A stretch of 64,000 bases of DNA from Elephas maximus indicus. Its lineage: Eukaryota > Chordata > Mammalia > Proboscidea > Elephantidae. Shown piece by piece: positions 23,300 through 33,975 of this stretch (its first letter is position 1; every line of letters begins with the position of its first letter). The notes under the pieces were generated by a model. It searched no databases, was not told the origin of the DNA, and saw nothing but the letters and a program-made list of their open reading frames with translations. The DNA lies in NCBI RefSeq assembly GCF_024166365.1, contig NC_064822.1, positions 109,674,823-109,738,822 on the forward strand, in the 5' to 3' direction. A program made the translations under genes and the position numbers.

Positions 23300-23875
23300 A
23301 CCCAGGCCTTCAAGTCATCACCCTGGCCACTACCATCCAAGTGCGCCCACCCACTGCCCAAGCCTACCTCCACCTCTGGTTATCTCACAATTCTCACCCC
23401 AACTTCAGGCTTTCAGTTTCTGCTCTCCCCCAGGACTCTCTTCCTATTCCTGACCCTATTGCACCTACACTGCCTCCTATAGGGCTAGCCCTTTCATCCC
23501 TATCTGTGGGTTTCTACCTATTACTGGGTATTTTATACATGTGTTCTGTGTCTTACTTGCCCCACTGGACTGTAAATTCTCAAAGACTATCATTCAAGAG
23601 TTTTCACAAGCTGGCCCAACTTACCTCTCCAGCTCTCTCCCAACTGGGCTATTTGCCATTTCTTGAACATATGATGCTTTTCTCTAAGCTCTCCAAAATT
23701 TTCCCAGTTTCTAAGGCCATATGAAATGCCACCTCTTCCAGAGAGCCTTCCCTGATCACCTCAGCAAGATATATAAGGAAACAATGGCTTCCATCTCTTT
23801 GCAATTACCCTACAGTGCTTAATCCAGTGCTCTGCAAATATGAGGTACTTTTAGCACTACAGCACTAAAAGCAGA
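23300..23875 (+). repeat. L2 fragment
   Basis: 'ggccatatgaaatgccacct', 'cttccagagagccttccctg' and 'ccagtgctctgcaaatatga' follow the L2 3' layout. The 157-codon frame here is within this decayed LINE. Confidence 0.65.
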
Positions 23876-24334
23876 AAGAGGAAAAGGAGTCTAAAGCATG
23901 GAGGGGTATGCAGGGGAAGACTGTTACTAAAAATCTTATGAATTTTTAAAGTTGGAGACGATTGCCCCAGGAGATAGTCAGACCATCTGTTCTTCATTAT
24001 GGTGTTCTCCATACTTGTTCTACTTCCAACTTGATTCACTTTTCCAGTCCTTATCAAAGGGGCCCCCCAACTAGCCATTCTGCAGACATGAGAACTGAGT
24101 TAGCTGGAGATTCCAGGCACCCATCCACTGCTCCCCACAGTGTCCCCAGTTTCAAACTACCGGAAAGCCCCCTAACAGGGACCCTGTACCTTTGGTAAGG
24201 CAATTACAGGTCTGTTTACACACACACCCTGCCCAAGAGAATTCTTTGCAAACAGCTAGGAGGTAAAAGAGGGGAAAATCTAAACAATCACCTCCTACCC
24301 CAAACATGCAGGAGGAAAAAGTACCAAGACAAAA

Positions 24335-25278
24335 AGGATTAGGAGCTTTTAATGCTTAGACTGAAAAATCACAGACTGGGGTTTTCATAAAGTCAATGGT
24401 CCATCCCTGGCAGGGCAAGGATTGGCCCCTCACCCAGGCCACAAGTACAGGCCCAAGCTCCCCAACAGCAAAGTCTTCAGGAGAGGAGGGGCTTCCCTTG
24501 TAGTACAGTGTGATGCCTCCCCCACTCAGAGGCGAGAAAGGAAGGACGCTATGTAATAAGCACCCATGTGCCAGGTGTGATGCAAGGTACTTTCAAGTGT
24601 TATCTTAGTGAATCCACATACCAGTCCTGTGAGGTAGGGAACCCCACTTTACAGATAAGGATCCTAAGCCTCAGAGAGGTTAATCAACTTGTCTAATACC
24701 ATACAGTGCACAAGTCCCAAGCCTTCTAAGGCCAGTGCCTTTCCACTTTGTCACAAGGACTTCCCCCACTGATCTAGCCTCAGTCTCCTACAAGAAATTC
24801 ACTCTTAACTTCCATGGCCCATGTTTTGTCCTGGTCCCAGTGAGGAAAGCGGTCAGCTGAAGGTAGCTGCTGTATGAGGATGGGTGGGTATACTGGCAGG
24901 ATCTTTTCTCTAGACAACAAATATGACCTTAAGCAGTCACTCTCAGCTGAATAGAGGCTCCCAAGGCAACACTGAGGTAGAGCATATTGAAGCTGTAGCA
25001 AAGCCCACCGTCTGCTGATGCTCCATGGAGTTAGGTATTACAAGACAAAAGGGACAAGGATCAAGGAAGGTGAAGAAAGTAAGAATGAAGAGGGGGAGCA
25101 GGAGTAGTGTAAGAACTGCCAAAGGTGGTCAGAAAACTGTTCAACAGATCAATGAACTGTTTCCCAGCAATCAGGGGGCCCAGAAGATCTTGTTGCTCCA
25201 GGCTAGGTATGCAGTCATCTGCTTGCTGAGAAAGACTTGGGGGTCTTGAATGTGTCTTATGCCCAGGCCACAGGGCAC
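24335..25278 (-). other. SMUG1: SMUG1 3' UTR (inferred)
   Basis: This is sequence downstream of the SMUG1 stop with no other plausible assignment. The first good polyadenylation hexamer on the minus strand is attaaa at 24353-24348, giving a 3' UTR of about 0.93 kb. A minus-strand MIR (24545-24765) lies inside it. The cleavage site is inferred only; an earlier or later signal may be used. Confidence 0.5.
24545..24765 (-). repeat. MIR in presumed SMUG1 3' UTR
   Basis: Reverse MIR core: 'cactttacagataaggatcc', 'cctcagagaggttaatcaac'. It would be transcribed in sense orientation with SMUG1. Confidence 0.88.
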
Positions 25279-25806
25279 TTATTTCGTCAGCAGCGGCAGC
25301 AGCCCCAGCTCATTCAGCCTCTCCTTGGCCACTGCCTCCCAGCCCCTGTTGGCCTGTGGGTTACGGGGTGAGGGGTGCAAGAGCCCCTCCACCTGGACCT
25401 CTGGCATCAGGCCCACCAGAGCCCGCCGAGCACGCTGTTCCGCCAGCCGCCCCACTCCCACCACAAGCCGCACCCCCAGCAGCTGCACCTGCCGGCAGAG
25501 GGCCACATCACACATCCCAAGAAGCTGTTCTCGCTGTTTTGCAGGCAGTTCGGCTGGGGTGAGGTTGCGTCCACTGGGAGCCAGGAGGAGCAGAGGACAC
25601 AGGTTGTGGACAAAACAGTGACGGAAGAAGACCTCAGGCTGCCCGCAGAGGTTCCGGAAAAAGCCCCAGAATCGGGCGCCGCTCACCTCTGACTGTGGGC
25701 ACTCTAGTCCCAACACAGGCCGCTTAGGGTGTTCTTGGCGAGGAGGCAGCACAGGCCCCCCAATGCCCAACCAGTCCCGGACCACACTCACCTCCCCAAA
25801 GGGCAC
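25279..25806 (-). CDS. SMUG1: SMUG1 uracil-DNA glycosylase, last coding exon (residues 95-269)
   Basis: This exon encodes the C-terminal two thirds of SMUG1. The acceptor AG is at 25808-25807 after ctctcccc; the exon opens with VPFGEV, continuing motif 1 (GMAQTG|VPFGEV) exactly as in known SMUG1. It carries the region that binds DNA and recognises uracil, and motif 2, [10 protein letters not shown], whose His (His239 in human, 238 here) is catalytically important. The stretch [20 protein letters not shown] and the end [12 protein letters not shown] are SMUG1 signatures. The TAA stop lies at 25281-25279. The frame is intact with no internal stop, so the gene looks functional. Total length is 269 residues against 270 in human. 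The fold belongs to the uracil-DNA glycosylase superfamily. Confidence 0.97.
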   Translation of the reverse strand: MPFGEVSVVRDWLGIGGPVLPPRQEHPKRPVLGLECPQSEVSGARFWGFFRNLCGQPEVFFRHCFVHNLCPLLLLAPSGRNLTPAELPAKQREQLLGMCDVALCRQVQLLGVRLVVGVGRLAEQRARRALVGLMPEVQVEGLLHPSPRNPQANRGWEAVAKERLNELGLLPLLTK

Positions 25807-26853
25807 CTGTGGGGAGAGAAACATGAGGGTTTCAAATGGAGACCTGACACCTGAGCTCTGGTCCAACTGACCCCTTTTCACCTTCCTGAGGATCCAGCCT
25901 GGACCCTCCCAAAACCCCAGCCAAAGCCCTGAGATCAGAATTCTTGGTCCTTTGGTTTGATTCTATCCATCTTTCTCTTATTTTTCATTGCAGACTGTGG
26001 TCCAAAAGATTCTATTTATTTGCCTCTACTCCTACTAACCATTGGGACCAAGTGCAGAGGGTACACTGGGACATCTGGGACCTACACAGGGCTTGATGGG
26101 TGGCACTGGAGATGGACACACAGCCCGAGACAGAAAGGCAGTCTGGGTTAAAGGAGGCACAAGGACAGGGCTCACCACTGCTCTCTGAGTGCCCTCCCAG
26201 CCCCAAGCCTCAGACTGTCATATCCATTGATCACCATTGATCATCCTTCATCACCCAGTTGGGGTCAATAAAAGCGATTGAGCCTCCTGCCCTGAAGCTT
26301 CCTCCCCTCCCCCACCTGCCAAGCACCCCCACTGAGGGGCAGTCACTCATCCTGGTGTGAAAGGAAAGCTGGCAGCCCTGGAGCACGGCTTGTTCTGAGC
26401 CTCTCCTCAGCTAAGGAACAGGACCAACACTGCCTGAATGTCCTGCGTCACTTCCACATGTACCCCTGTCTACCAGTCTCCCCTGAGGACCCAGTAGTCC
26501 TGGTCCCTCTCCTGATATTAGTCACACTCTAGGGAGAGGGGAGATCCGGCAAGGTAAGGTATGGATGGGGCTGGGGCTAGCGGAAGAAAGGGCTCTCAGA
26601 GGCAATTAGTGGACAGCTCATAGGGGAAACGGAACCACCATTAACGTGCTTGGTTAACTACCGGCAGAGAGGCTGGGAGAGTGTCTGAGACCACAGGAGC
26701 CACTGTGTGTACTAAGAGGGGATGGGGGACAGGGGAACAGAGCCACACATGTCCACAGCCATGCACACACTTTTCCTTCACAGAACACCCAGCCAAACAT
26801 CCCCTCCTTGGAAGCCTCCAACTCCACCCACCAGGGGAAACCAGACCCTTTAC
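25807..26853 (-). other. SMUG1: SMUG1 intron between coding exons
   Basis: GT (26853-26852) to AG (25808-25807), 1047 bases, phase 0. The open frames inside are intronic. No repeat was recognised. Confidence 0.9.
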
Positions 26854-27135
26854 CCCAGTCTGGGCCATGCCAAAGGGTCCTGGGTTCATGCCCAGGAAGA
26901 GCACTTCCTTGGGGCCCTGGCAGTAGCGGGTCACGTAGCTGCGATGCGGCTCCCATGCGTACTCCACAGGATTGTAGATGTTGCCCACAGGCTCCGAGAA
27001 CTGCAGTTGGCTCAGCTCTGCATTGAGTCGAAGCTCCTCTTCCAAGAACCCCTCAGCCAGGCTTTGAGAACAAGGCTGGGGCTCCATCAAGGCACGTGCA
27101 GACATGAGGGGCCCCAGCAGGAAAGCCTGGGGCAT
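26854..27135 (-). CDS. SMUG1: SMUG1 uracil-DNA glycosylase, first coding exon (residues 1-94)
   Basis: This exon encodes the N-terminal third of SMUG1. The ATG is at 27135-27133 (MPQAFLLG...), 17 bases inside an exon whose acceptor AG lies at 27154-27153 after a pyrimidine run. The exon ends with ...GMAQTG and a GT donor at 26853-26852. It carries glycosylase motif 1, [13 protein letters not shown], at residues 82-94. By comparison with human SMUG1 (catalytic-site Asn85) the water-activating residue is Asn84 here. The sequence [26 protein letters not shown] closely follows the human protein from memory; residues 9-28 are more divergent and one residue shorter. The reading frame passes directly into the next exon (phase 0). 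Open frame beyond the donor is intronic. The identity is very secure. Confidence 0.97.
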
Positions 27136-27429
27136 GGCCTTGCCACTGTTACCTGAAAAAGAGATCGACAGAGGCCCCATCCCTCAGGCCCAGAATAGAG
27201 GGACCCATGCCAGCCAGGGCTCCTACTAGCATCTTCTGGGTTCAGAGGGGACCCTAAAAGACCATGTTAGTCATCCCCCAGGCTCTGGACAGAACTGAGC
27301 TCACCTCATTTCTTCCATAATAAAGGACCCTTCCCTTCCAGTATCCTTCCTTTCTCTTCATGTATCACCTAGTAAAAATAAACCATAACCACTTACCATC
27401 CCTTTCCATCAACCCGTACGCCTTGAGGC

Positions 27430-27815
27430 CCTAGTTCCTAGGTCATGCTGAGCACATAGTAGGTTTTGAATAAACATTTACTGGTGATATCCTTTCAGCA
27501 TCCTTAAGAAGCCCAGCCAGGATAGGCTGTGTCCTGGAAACCACGTGCTGCAGAATGAGATGCTGGTGCAGACTTGGAAGGGCTAATTGCAATAACTTCC
27601 AATCAGTGAGTAATTGATCTGTGCTGCGTACATCTCATTGATCCTCACAACAATCCCATGAGATGGGTGTTATTGCTCCCATGTTAGTGGTGAGACTGAG
27701 GACTGGCAAAATCAAGCAATTTTCCCAGGGTCACATGGCAAGAAATGAAGCTGGACTTGAATTCAGCCTATCTGACTGAAGGCTATGCTTTTAACCACCC
27801 ACATTATCCTCCTTT
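27430..27815. repeat. L2 tail (+) and MIR (-) in SMUG1 intron 1
   Basis: 27430-27490 carries 'gagcacatagtaggttttga', a LINE2/MIR tail. 27615-27815 is a reversed MIR (caacaatcccatgagatggg, ttttcccagggtcacatggc). Confidence 0.8.
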
Positions 27816-27904
27816 AGGTGGTTAAATCAGCCACCTCACTAATTCTACAACTCATGGTCTCCCCAATCCCAGCCTAGCTTCCTTCCCACATTCAAGAATT
27901 ATCA

Positions 27905-28045
27905 GTAGTGAGTAGAAAGACTACTGGATTCAGAATAGACTCTTACAAGCCATATGACCATGTCACTTCACCTCTCTGAGCCCCAAGTTTCCTCATCTGA
28001 ATACTAAGAAAAATATCCCCTTCATAATGGGGACATAAGGATGGA
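27905..28045 (+). repeat. MIR in SMUG1 intron 1
   Basis: 'catatgaccatgtcacttca' then 'ccccaagtttcctcatctga' follow the MIR core order. Confidence 0.75.
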
Positions 28046-28109
28046 ATGAGGTGTTGTGTGTACATGGGGAGAAGGGCAGTGTATGTGAGCCAGTTTTGCA
28101 AGCTGTAAA

Positions 28110-28900
28110 GGCCATTCCTTCCAATCTTCCTTCTGGCCACTCTCATACAAACTCAGTGCTCCAGCCTGGCTATTCCTCCCACACTTTTAAAATGCCTTTC
28201 TTAACCCGACTCCTACAACTCTGCACATGCTGCTTCTACAAACCAAACCAAATATACTCCTCAAATCCAGTCAACTGGGACCATGTGATTCCCCCACCCC
28301 TCCACATATCCCAATATCATACCCATACTTCAAGATGCAGCTCAAACCATCCCTTTGGTAAAGCCTTCCCTCCTCGGAACACTGCAGCGTTTGTCACAGC
28401 TTCCCAGCCACCCCACACATACAAGTAGCGCTGGTGTAGGGCCTGGGAATCTGTATTTTAAACAAGCTTCCCCCAGGCAATTCTGATGGTCCATGAAGAC
28501 TGAGAACCACTATGTGTCACCATGGTTAGTGGCTTCGTCAGAATTCATACCTAATTAGACTTGGGAAGGATGCCCTATTCTTTCGTTTCCCTCAGTACAG
28601 TACCTCCAAGGTCCTAGCTCTTATTGTGTACTCAAGAAACACCTGCTCAGCTCCATCTACTCATTCTCTTTCAATCCTGTTCAAAACTACCTTCTACCAA
28701 GGAGTCTTTCCTGATGGACTCCCCTTCACTTCTACTCTGAGTCCACTCAAGGCTCAGCTGCCCATTTTGCACTCTGCTTGCTGCTTACAGACTTAGGCTT
28801 AGCCTCTGGGTGTGCTTACATTGGCTCTGGGCCTCCCATATGTCAAGGACTGTGGTTTCTTTCCCCCTCTCGATCCCCTCCCTGGACCAAGAGTAACTTC
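28110..28900 (+). repeat. L2 fragments and a MER5A-like piece in SMUG1 intron 1
   Basis: L2 wording at 28110-28400 (cagctcaaaccatccctttg, gtaaagccttccctcctcgg) and at 28570-28900 (aggagtctttcctgatggac). Between them, 28425-28520 has 'gggaatctgtattttaaaca', 'ctgagaaccactatgtg', a MER5A-like piece. Confidence 0.65.
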
Positions 28901-29294
28901 TTCCCTCAGATCCATCTTATGCAGCTGCCAACCTGTTCTCTGACCTTAGCCTAGGAGATGTGGGAAAAGAAAGTGTGGTTAAACTTAAGAAATCCTTCCC
29001 CAGCTTGATCTCAGAAGAAGTCTTGAACTGATCTGTCGAGGTGGCCACCAAGAGCCAGCTGAGCTCACACGAAAACTGAGAAGGGGTCTGTGAAGAACTC
29101 AAATACTTCCGATGACCTCACTTTTCATCTCACCAAGCAATGCGAAGGTTAGTGGATTGGTTGGTTCAACTCTGGGATCTCTCTCAAATCTTAAGTTGGG
29201 CCTATCTCCTTGACTTTGAGAGACCTGTGCTGGAGACAGGAAGCCTGGGGTTACACAAACGAGTGACACAACCTTATTTTCAGTGTTCTACAGT

Positions 29295-29560
29295 TTCAAG
29301 ACCTGATCTGACAGGATGAGCCACAGGCTGAAAGTCAACCGGCTCCAATTCTAGACCTGACTTCATCTCTAACTAGGTAGATTCTCTTAAGCAAGTCACT
29401 TAATTCTCCTCTCTATGAATTGAAAGCCACCCAACTTACCACCAGCTGTTTACTCACTTATTTTTCTAGTATTTGAGTCTATTATGTGCCAGGGACTGTG
29501 GCAATCTCTTGGTGGGGAAGAACTTCAAAATGAATAAATGTAGACCAGGCATTCAGTAAG
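29295..29560. repeat. MIR (+) and L2 tail (-) in SMUG1 intron 1
   Basis: 'cttaagcaagtcacttaatt' (MIR core) at about 29390, then 'ctattatgtgccagggactg' (reversed L2 tail) at 29478. Confidence 0.7.
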
Positions 29561-30625
29561 CTCATAAAGTGTGAGAGGACAAACAACTCACTGTAATACA
29601 GTGTGATTTGAGCTTTAAATATCCTGAACAAAACACTATGGAAGTCCAAGGGAAGAGCTTGGAAATTCTATCCAAAGTCACCAAGAGCCACAGACTTAAG
29701 AAATGGAAGTATTTTATAAGTTACAGTACCATATTAAGTGCAAAGGAAGGGGAGGGTGACCATGATTCCATCAACTTTCTACAAAAAACTCTCACCACTC
29801 AAGAGTGCAGAACAGTCAGAATCAGCGCAGCTGAAAATGAAGAACAAAAGTCTAACTTTTTTCCTGAAATCCTAAAAGGGGAGGGTTGAGGGTTGGTTAC
29901 ATGGGACAATTGTGAAAATGGCATATAAGCACTAGAAAATAAACAAGCTTTTTCCCTGCGTAATTAGACTAAAGTTGGCTGAAGACTTCACTGAAATACG
30001 GGCTGAGGGGACTGAGCATACTCCTGAAGGCAAGAAAAAGGACAAAATCACCGCTTCTGTGTAAGTGATATAAACCCATACACACATGCCTCTGGATGCA
30101 AGAGAGCCAAAATGAGGGGATCCGGAGATTTTTCAAGTCAAAGAATAAACGCCGGTGGAGACACAGTGGTAAGTCTCGGCCACCTAGGTTCTCCGACACC
30201 AAATCCAGGAAACGAAGAAGGAATAGAAGGCGCTCTATCCACTCCCCTGTCCCCTAGGGCACTCCAGGGATCCTCGGGGAACCACCAAATCCTTAAACCA
30301 CTTATATTAACAATAATATAGCAGAGCACGGACTCCAAAAGACCAACTTCATCCCTCCTCCTATCTCCGAGAAGGCTGACTGTTAAGGCACCGTCCGAAA
30401 CCTCTGCGTCCGCCCGCGGGCTCCGTCCGACGGGAAAGCCTTGCCCACGCAGGCCTCCCGGACGGTTCCGTGGACTCGGCTCTCCCTGAGCCGAAGCGAG
30501 CCCCAGTCTGAGCGAGGGGCCCCAAAACACAGACTTTTAGAGTCTCCGCTAGCTTCCGCCCGAAGAGCTCTGCGAGCCCCCTAGCCTCCCCCAAAACCCC
30601 AACTTCCAAACCTCTACGTCCTCAC

Positions 30626-30710
30626 CTGATCGGACTCCCCTTCCGGTTTCCGGTTCCTTTTCCCACCCAATCCCCCCAGGCGCGGAGTACAGTGGGAATC
30701 GTAGTCCGCC
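30626..30710 (-). other. SMUG1: SMUG1 non-coding exon 1 (inferred)
   Basis: The minus strand shows a strong splice donor, gatcag|gtgagg, with the junction at 30626/30625. It lies just downstream of the ETS- and ZNF143-like promoter motifs. The 5' boundary is not visible; the end given is a guess for a TATA-less start. Confidence 0.55.
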
Positions 30711-30780
30711 TTGTTTAGGGAAGGCGATTGGTGTAGCGCGATCATTTCCGCCGGAAATCTTCATTTCCCCGGAAGGTGAG
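30640..30780 (-). promoter_or_regulatory. SMUG1: SMUG1 core promoter, TATA-less, ETS / ZNF143-like / CCAAT
   Basis: Seen: ETS cores TTCCGG at 30641-30646 and 30648-30653, CCGGAAG near 30768-30775, a near-palindrome atttccgccggaaat at 30744-30758, an inverted CCAAT box (attgg, 30727-30731), and ACTACGATTCCC on the minus strand (30705-30694). That last motif is one base from the ZNF143/THAP11 site ACTACAATTCCC. There is no TATA box. This set is typical of housekeeping promoters, which fits a constitutive repair enzyme. Confidence 0.75.
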
Positions 30781-31023
30781 CTAAATTAGCAGTAAGTGCT
30801 GCTGGGGGGTGTAGTTTATTCTTTGCATCAGGGCTTGATTAAGGAGTGTTGGCAGGTTAAAGGCCAGACACTGTATTCTAGCCTCAGAGAGCATCACTCT
30901 TAAGAAAATTCATTCACACAACTTTTCCTAAAGGGATTCCGAATGAGGGAGCTTCAGTCATCCCCGCTCCCTCATCTATTTCACAGGTGTTAATAATGGC
31001 ACTGGGTTTTTAATAATGGTTAA

Positions 31024-31176
31024 TGGGAGCCCTGGTGGTACAGTGGTTAAGAGCTCGGGTTTTAACCAAAAGGTCGTCAGCTGCAATCTACCAGCCGCTC
31101 TTTGGAAACCCTGTGGAGCAGTTCTACTCTATCCTAAAGGGTCGCTATGAGTTGGAATTGACTCTACTGCAATGGG
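31024..31176 (+). repeat. AfroSINE, short form, with target duplication
   Basis: gggagccctggtggtacagt head, box B-like cgtcagctgcaatctacc, body ctttggaaaccctgtggagc, tail actctactgcaatggg. Flanked by tttaataatggttaa (from 31008) and tttaataatagctaa (from 31177), two mismatches. Confidence 0.95.
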
Positions 31177-31199
31177 TTTAATAATAGCTAAAGACCACT

Positions 31200-32160
31200 T
31201 CTAGCCCTCATACTGCCCAGGTACAAGAGACCTCTCCTTTTGCAGCCCTGCAAGGGACAATACTGTATATAGGACATCCATGGAGGCACTTCTGGCATCT
31301 CCTAACAACTCTTTAACAAAGACTTTAAGACTCTTCCATCCCGCATTACTGTCCAAGCCCCATAGCCAATTCTTTGCCATTTGACTTCTCTTTCTCCTCT
31401 GCCTTACTAGTTGCCCAGTCTTATAACCTCTCATCTTTCCAAATCTTTCCTATCAAATACTCTGTCCAGGAAAATTTTTCGGACCAATCGTAACCCTATA
31501 GCTGTACCTAATAGTATTTCCCCCACCTCCCCATCCCCATACCAATGTCCAAAATTGTCCTACTAAACAAACAGAAAAAAAAAAAAAGCTGTCCTACTAG
31601 TTGTGTCCTTTCCCTAAATCAGCATCTGCATTTGCATCCTGACTATAAGCCTTTCATTAGAGTTGAAATCCCCGAAGACCAGTTTTCTTCTAGGTTCCTT
31701 CTACCCACATCCCCTGCACACACACCTCAGCACAGCCAGGATTCTAATCACAAATGCAAAATCTCCCTGCAGGTAGTGTGAAAGAGACCAGTGAACCTCA
31801 AATATGAAAAAGTGAGATTGTAAGGAGGCTACACTTTTCCCCAGGCTCCCCTAGTCTGTTACCAACAGGCAAAAAATCAATGGATGTAGCAGGAGCTTTA
31901 GGGAGCTGTAAGCAGTGACTCTGAACAAAGGTTGAGAAACCACCCTTTCCACCCTTGCGAAACAGTGAAAATGGAATTACTCGTCCACCACACAAAGCCC
32001 AGTATTTGCTGAGCTATAACTTGTACCAGATTCTCTCCCTCTTCCTGGTTCTTTGCCTCTTTCTCCACCTATGTAAATGTATCTCTCTCTCTAAGTCTCT
32101 TGTATAGCTTTCTCTCTGTATCTGTGTATCTCTGTCTCCTTCCGTGTACATCTCACTTTC
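31200..32160. other. Intergenic, L2-like 31.4-31.7 kb, otherwise unique
   Basis: 31430-31550 resembles decayed L2 (tctgtccaggaaaattt). 32080-32160 is rich in tctctctctaagtct and similar. No gene. Confidence 0.4.
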
Positions 32161-32210
32161 TCTGCTCCTTTATCTGGAATGACTGAAATAAGAATATCCT
32201 AAGCTTCTAG

Positions 32211-32395
32211 GGGGCAGTGAATTTATGTTAATGGAGGAAGAACAAATCAGAAAAGGAAGATGAGAATGGTTGCAGAACTCGAAGAATATAATCAATGTCA
32301 CTGAATTGTACACATAGAAATTGTAGAATTCGTGTATGTTATACTGTGTATATTTTGAATAACAACAAAAATGAAATAAATTTTAAAAAAAGAAA
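32211..32395 (+). repeat. 5'-truncated L1 3' end with 20-bp target duplication
   Basis: The 3' half (aatgtcactgaattgtacac ... gtatattttgaataacaac) is an L1 3' UTR terminus ending in an A-rich tail. Direct repeats at 32191-32210 and 32396-32415 (agaatatcctaagcttctag, one mismatch) bracket it exactly. This is a classic target-primed insertion of 185 bases. Confidence 0.9.
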
Positions 32396-32483
32396 AGAGT
32401 ATCCTAAGCTTCTAGAACATATGAATCCCATCTCAGGTTTCCCCTACCTCTGAGTATCTATGCATTTCTGTGTGTCTACACAG

Positions 32484-32634
32484 AAATGGAAGCCTGATGG
32501 CACAGTGGTTAAGAGCTTGGCTGCTAGCCAAAAGGTAAGCAGTTCAAATCCACCAGCTGCTTCCAGTTCAACTCTGTCCTATAGGGTCACTATGAGTAGG
32601 AATCAACTCAATGGTACCTAACAACAACAACACC
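32484..32634 (+). repeat. AfroSINE, short form
   Basis: ggaagcctgatggcacagtg, ggctgctagccaaaaggtaa, cagttcaaatccaccagc, then a shortened body and tail ending acaacaacaac. About 25 bases of the middle are missing. Confidence 0.93.
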
Positions 32635-33159
32635 ATCCCTTGGACAACACTGCCTGCCAAACCCACCCCTCAGCCACTTCCTTGGCAAGCACTTCTAGTT
32701 TATCATCTTGGTAGCCCCTCCACACTCCAAGCTGGCTGGCAGAAAGTTTCAGATAGGACACTAAGGAGTGGTAGGTGAGCAGAGGTCCGTCAGCACCCCT
32801 CCCTCCCATTTTAGCTTCCGGGACAAATTGAATAACTGTTTCTGTCCCTATAAGCCCATCCACCACAGGGAGTCCATGGCTAGGGAATCCAGACAGAAGG
32901 AGAAAATGAGGTTTGGGCAACCCACCATGAGTTCCTGTAGAGACTCCAGAGGGTCATGGGAGCTTCTCTGCCTCTAGTCCATGCTGCCCCTCCCTACCTG
33001 GTGATTGCCCCTCTGGGAAGATGGGAGTGAGGAGCTCCCTCGAAGTGGGGGTGGGGGAGTTTAGGAACAGAAGTCCTAAGACTTCCAAGAGATAGAGCCT
33101 GAGAGTTGAAACATGGGGTGGGGCCTTCCCAACCTGTCTTGTCCCTTTCTTAGTCTCCT

Positions 33160-33460
33160 GGCCCTCTGGAAGGTCTCCAAGAGGCTAACTGACTGTGATT
33201 TATAGACAGCCTGTTATTTGTGGAGGCAGGGGCAGAAGCAGATCCAGGCTGTGGCTTGGATGAGAGTTTAGAGAGCTGGGTCACCTAGGCTGGGGCCAGC
33301 CAGGCTCTCAGCCGCCCAGCAGCCTGCTCCTAGGACTGGGTCCAGGCGAGAAGGAGTTAACCTGCTCGTCTGGTTTTCCTTTGGTCTCTTCGGGCTGCCA
33401 GAGCTGTGTTGAGCCGTGAGCGCCATCTATCGGCCTCTGGAGGTCCTAGCTCTGGCTGCC
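33160..33460. promoter_or_regulatory. Candidate element with PBX/HOX site TGATTTAT
   Basis: TGATTTAT at 33196-33203 matches the PBX-HOX composite type favoured by middle/posterior HOX. gagcgccatctatcgg at 33418-33433 is a weak CTCF-like string. Function is inferred. Confidence 0.3.
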
Positions 33461-33779
33461 AGCACACTTGGGCTAGGCAAATCTTTCAGCCCTTCCAGGG
33501 TCTCCACGTTCCCAGAATAGGAAGGTGGAGCTGTCTAGCTTCAGGAAACAGAAATTAGGTATGGGAGAAGTTGAGGATCGTGCTTCCCCCTCTTTAGGCA
33601 CCGGGTGTCACCCTGTCAGCTCCCACCACCTATGGCCTGGGGAACCTCAGGAAGGTTCTGGTGTAGCCACCTCCCCTAGCTCTACAACACCAGGCAGTGG
33701 TTCTCCCTCCATCAGCCTGCCAAACATTGAAAGAACATTGTGTGTGGAGGGGGGAGCATTAGAGAGAAGGAGGAACATA

Positions 33780-33975
33780 GCAGAGGTCTTTAGAGTGGGG
33801 GCTCTGGAATCAGACGGCCTTGGATTTGAATCCCAAGGTCAACTAGTGTTTGACCTTGGATGAATTACTTCTCTATGCCTCAGTGAGCTCAGCTGTAAAA
33901 TGGGATAATCATTGTAACCTGTGTCTGCTTTTGTGATAATTAAAAGATTTAATACATAAGATGCCACTATGGTGC
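33780..33975 (+). repeat. MIR
   Basis: 'gggggctctggaatcagacg', 'gtttgaccttggatgaatta', 'cagctgtaaaatgggataat' in order. Confidence 0.92.

Larger units (their letters stand above)
24335..30760 (-). other. SMUG1: SMUG1 transcription unit (approximate extent)
   Basis: This gene encodes the single-strand-selective monofunctional uracil-DNA glycosylase, which starts base-excision repair of uracil and oxidised pyrimidines in the nucleus. Seen: two coding exons, a non-coding first exon with a consensus splice donor (GT on the minus strand at 30625-30624), a CpG-rich promoter, and an attaaa-type polyadenylation signal on the minus strand at 24353-24348. The 5' end (about 30.70-30.76 kb) and 3' end are estimates. 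Intron 1 (27153-30625) holds MIR, L2 and MER5A fossils; intron 2 (25807-26853) is short. No AfroSINE lies within the gene. Extra 5' non-coding exons, known for SMUG1 in other mammals, could not be located. The gene order HOXC4-SMUG1-CBX5 is established knowledge. Confidence 0.85.
30385..30780. promoter_or_regulatory. SMUG1: CpG island at SMUG1 5' end
   Basis: CpG dinucleotides are dense (ccgcccgcgggctccgtccg and similar) compared with flanking AT-balanced DNA. The island covers the promoter, exon 1 and the first 240 bases of intron 1. Such islands normally mark unmethylated promoters. Confidence 0.75.

Noticed and set aside
1-24000. HOXC4 exon or homeobox
   Set aside because: No homeodomain-like frame (for example a WFQNRR motif) is visible on either strand.
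25250-25692. Plus-strand frames over SMUG1
   Set aside because: Shadows of the SMUG1 coding exon on the other strand.
33416-33435. CTCF site at gcgccatctatcgg
   Set aside because: Two core positions disagree with the consensus.
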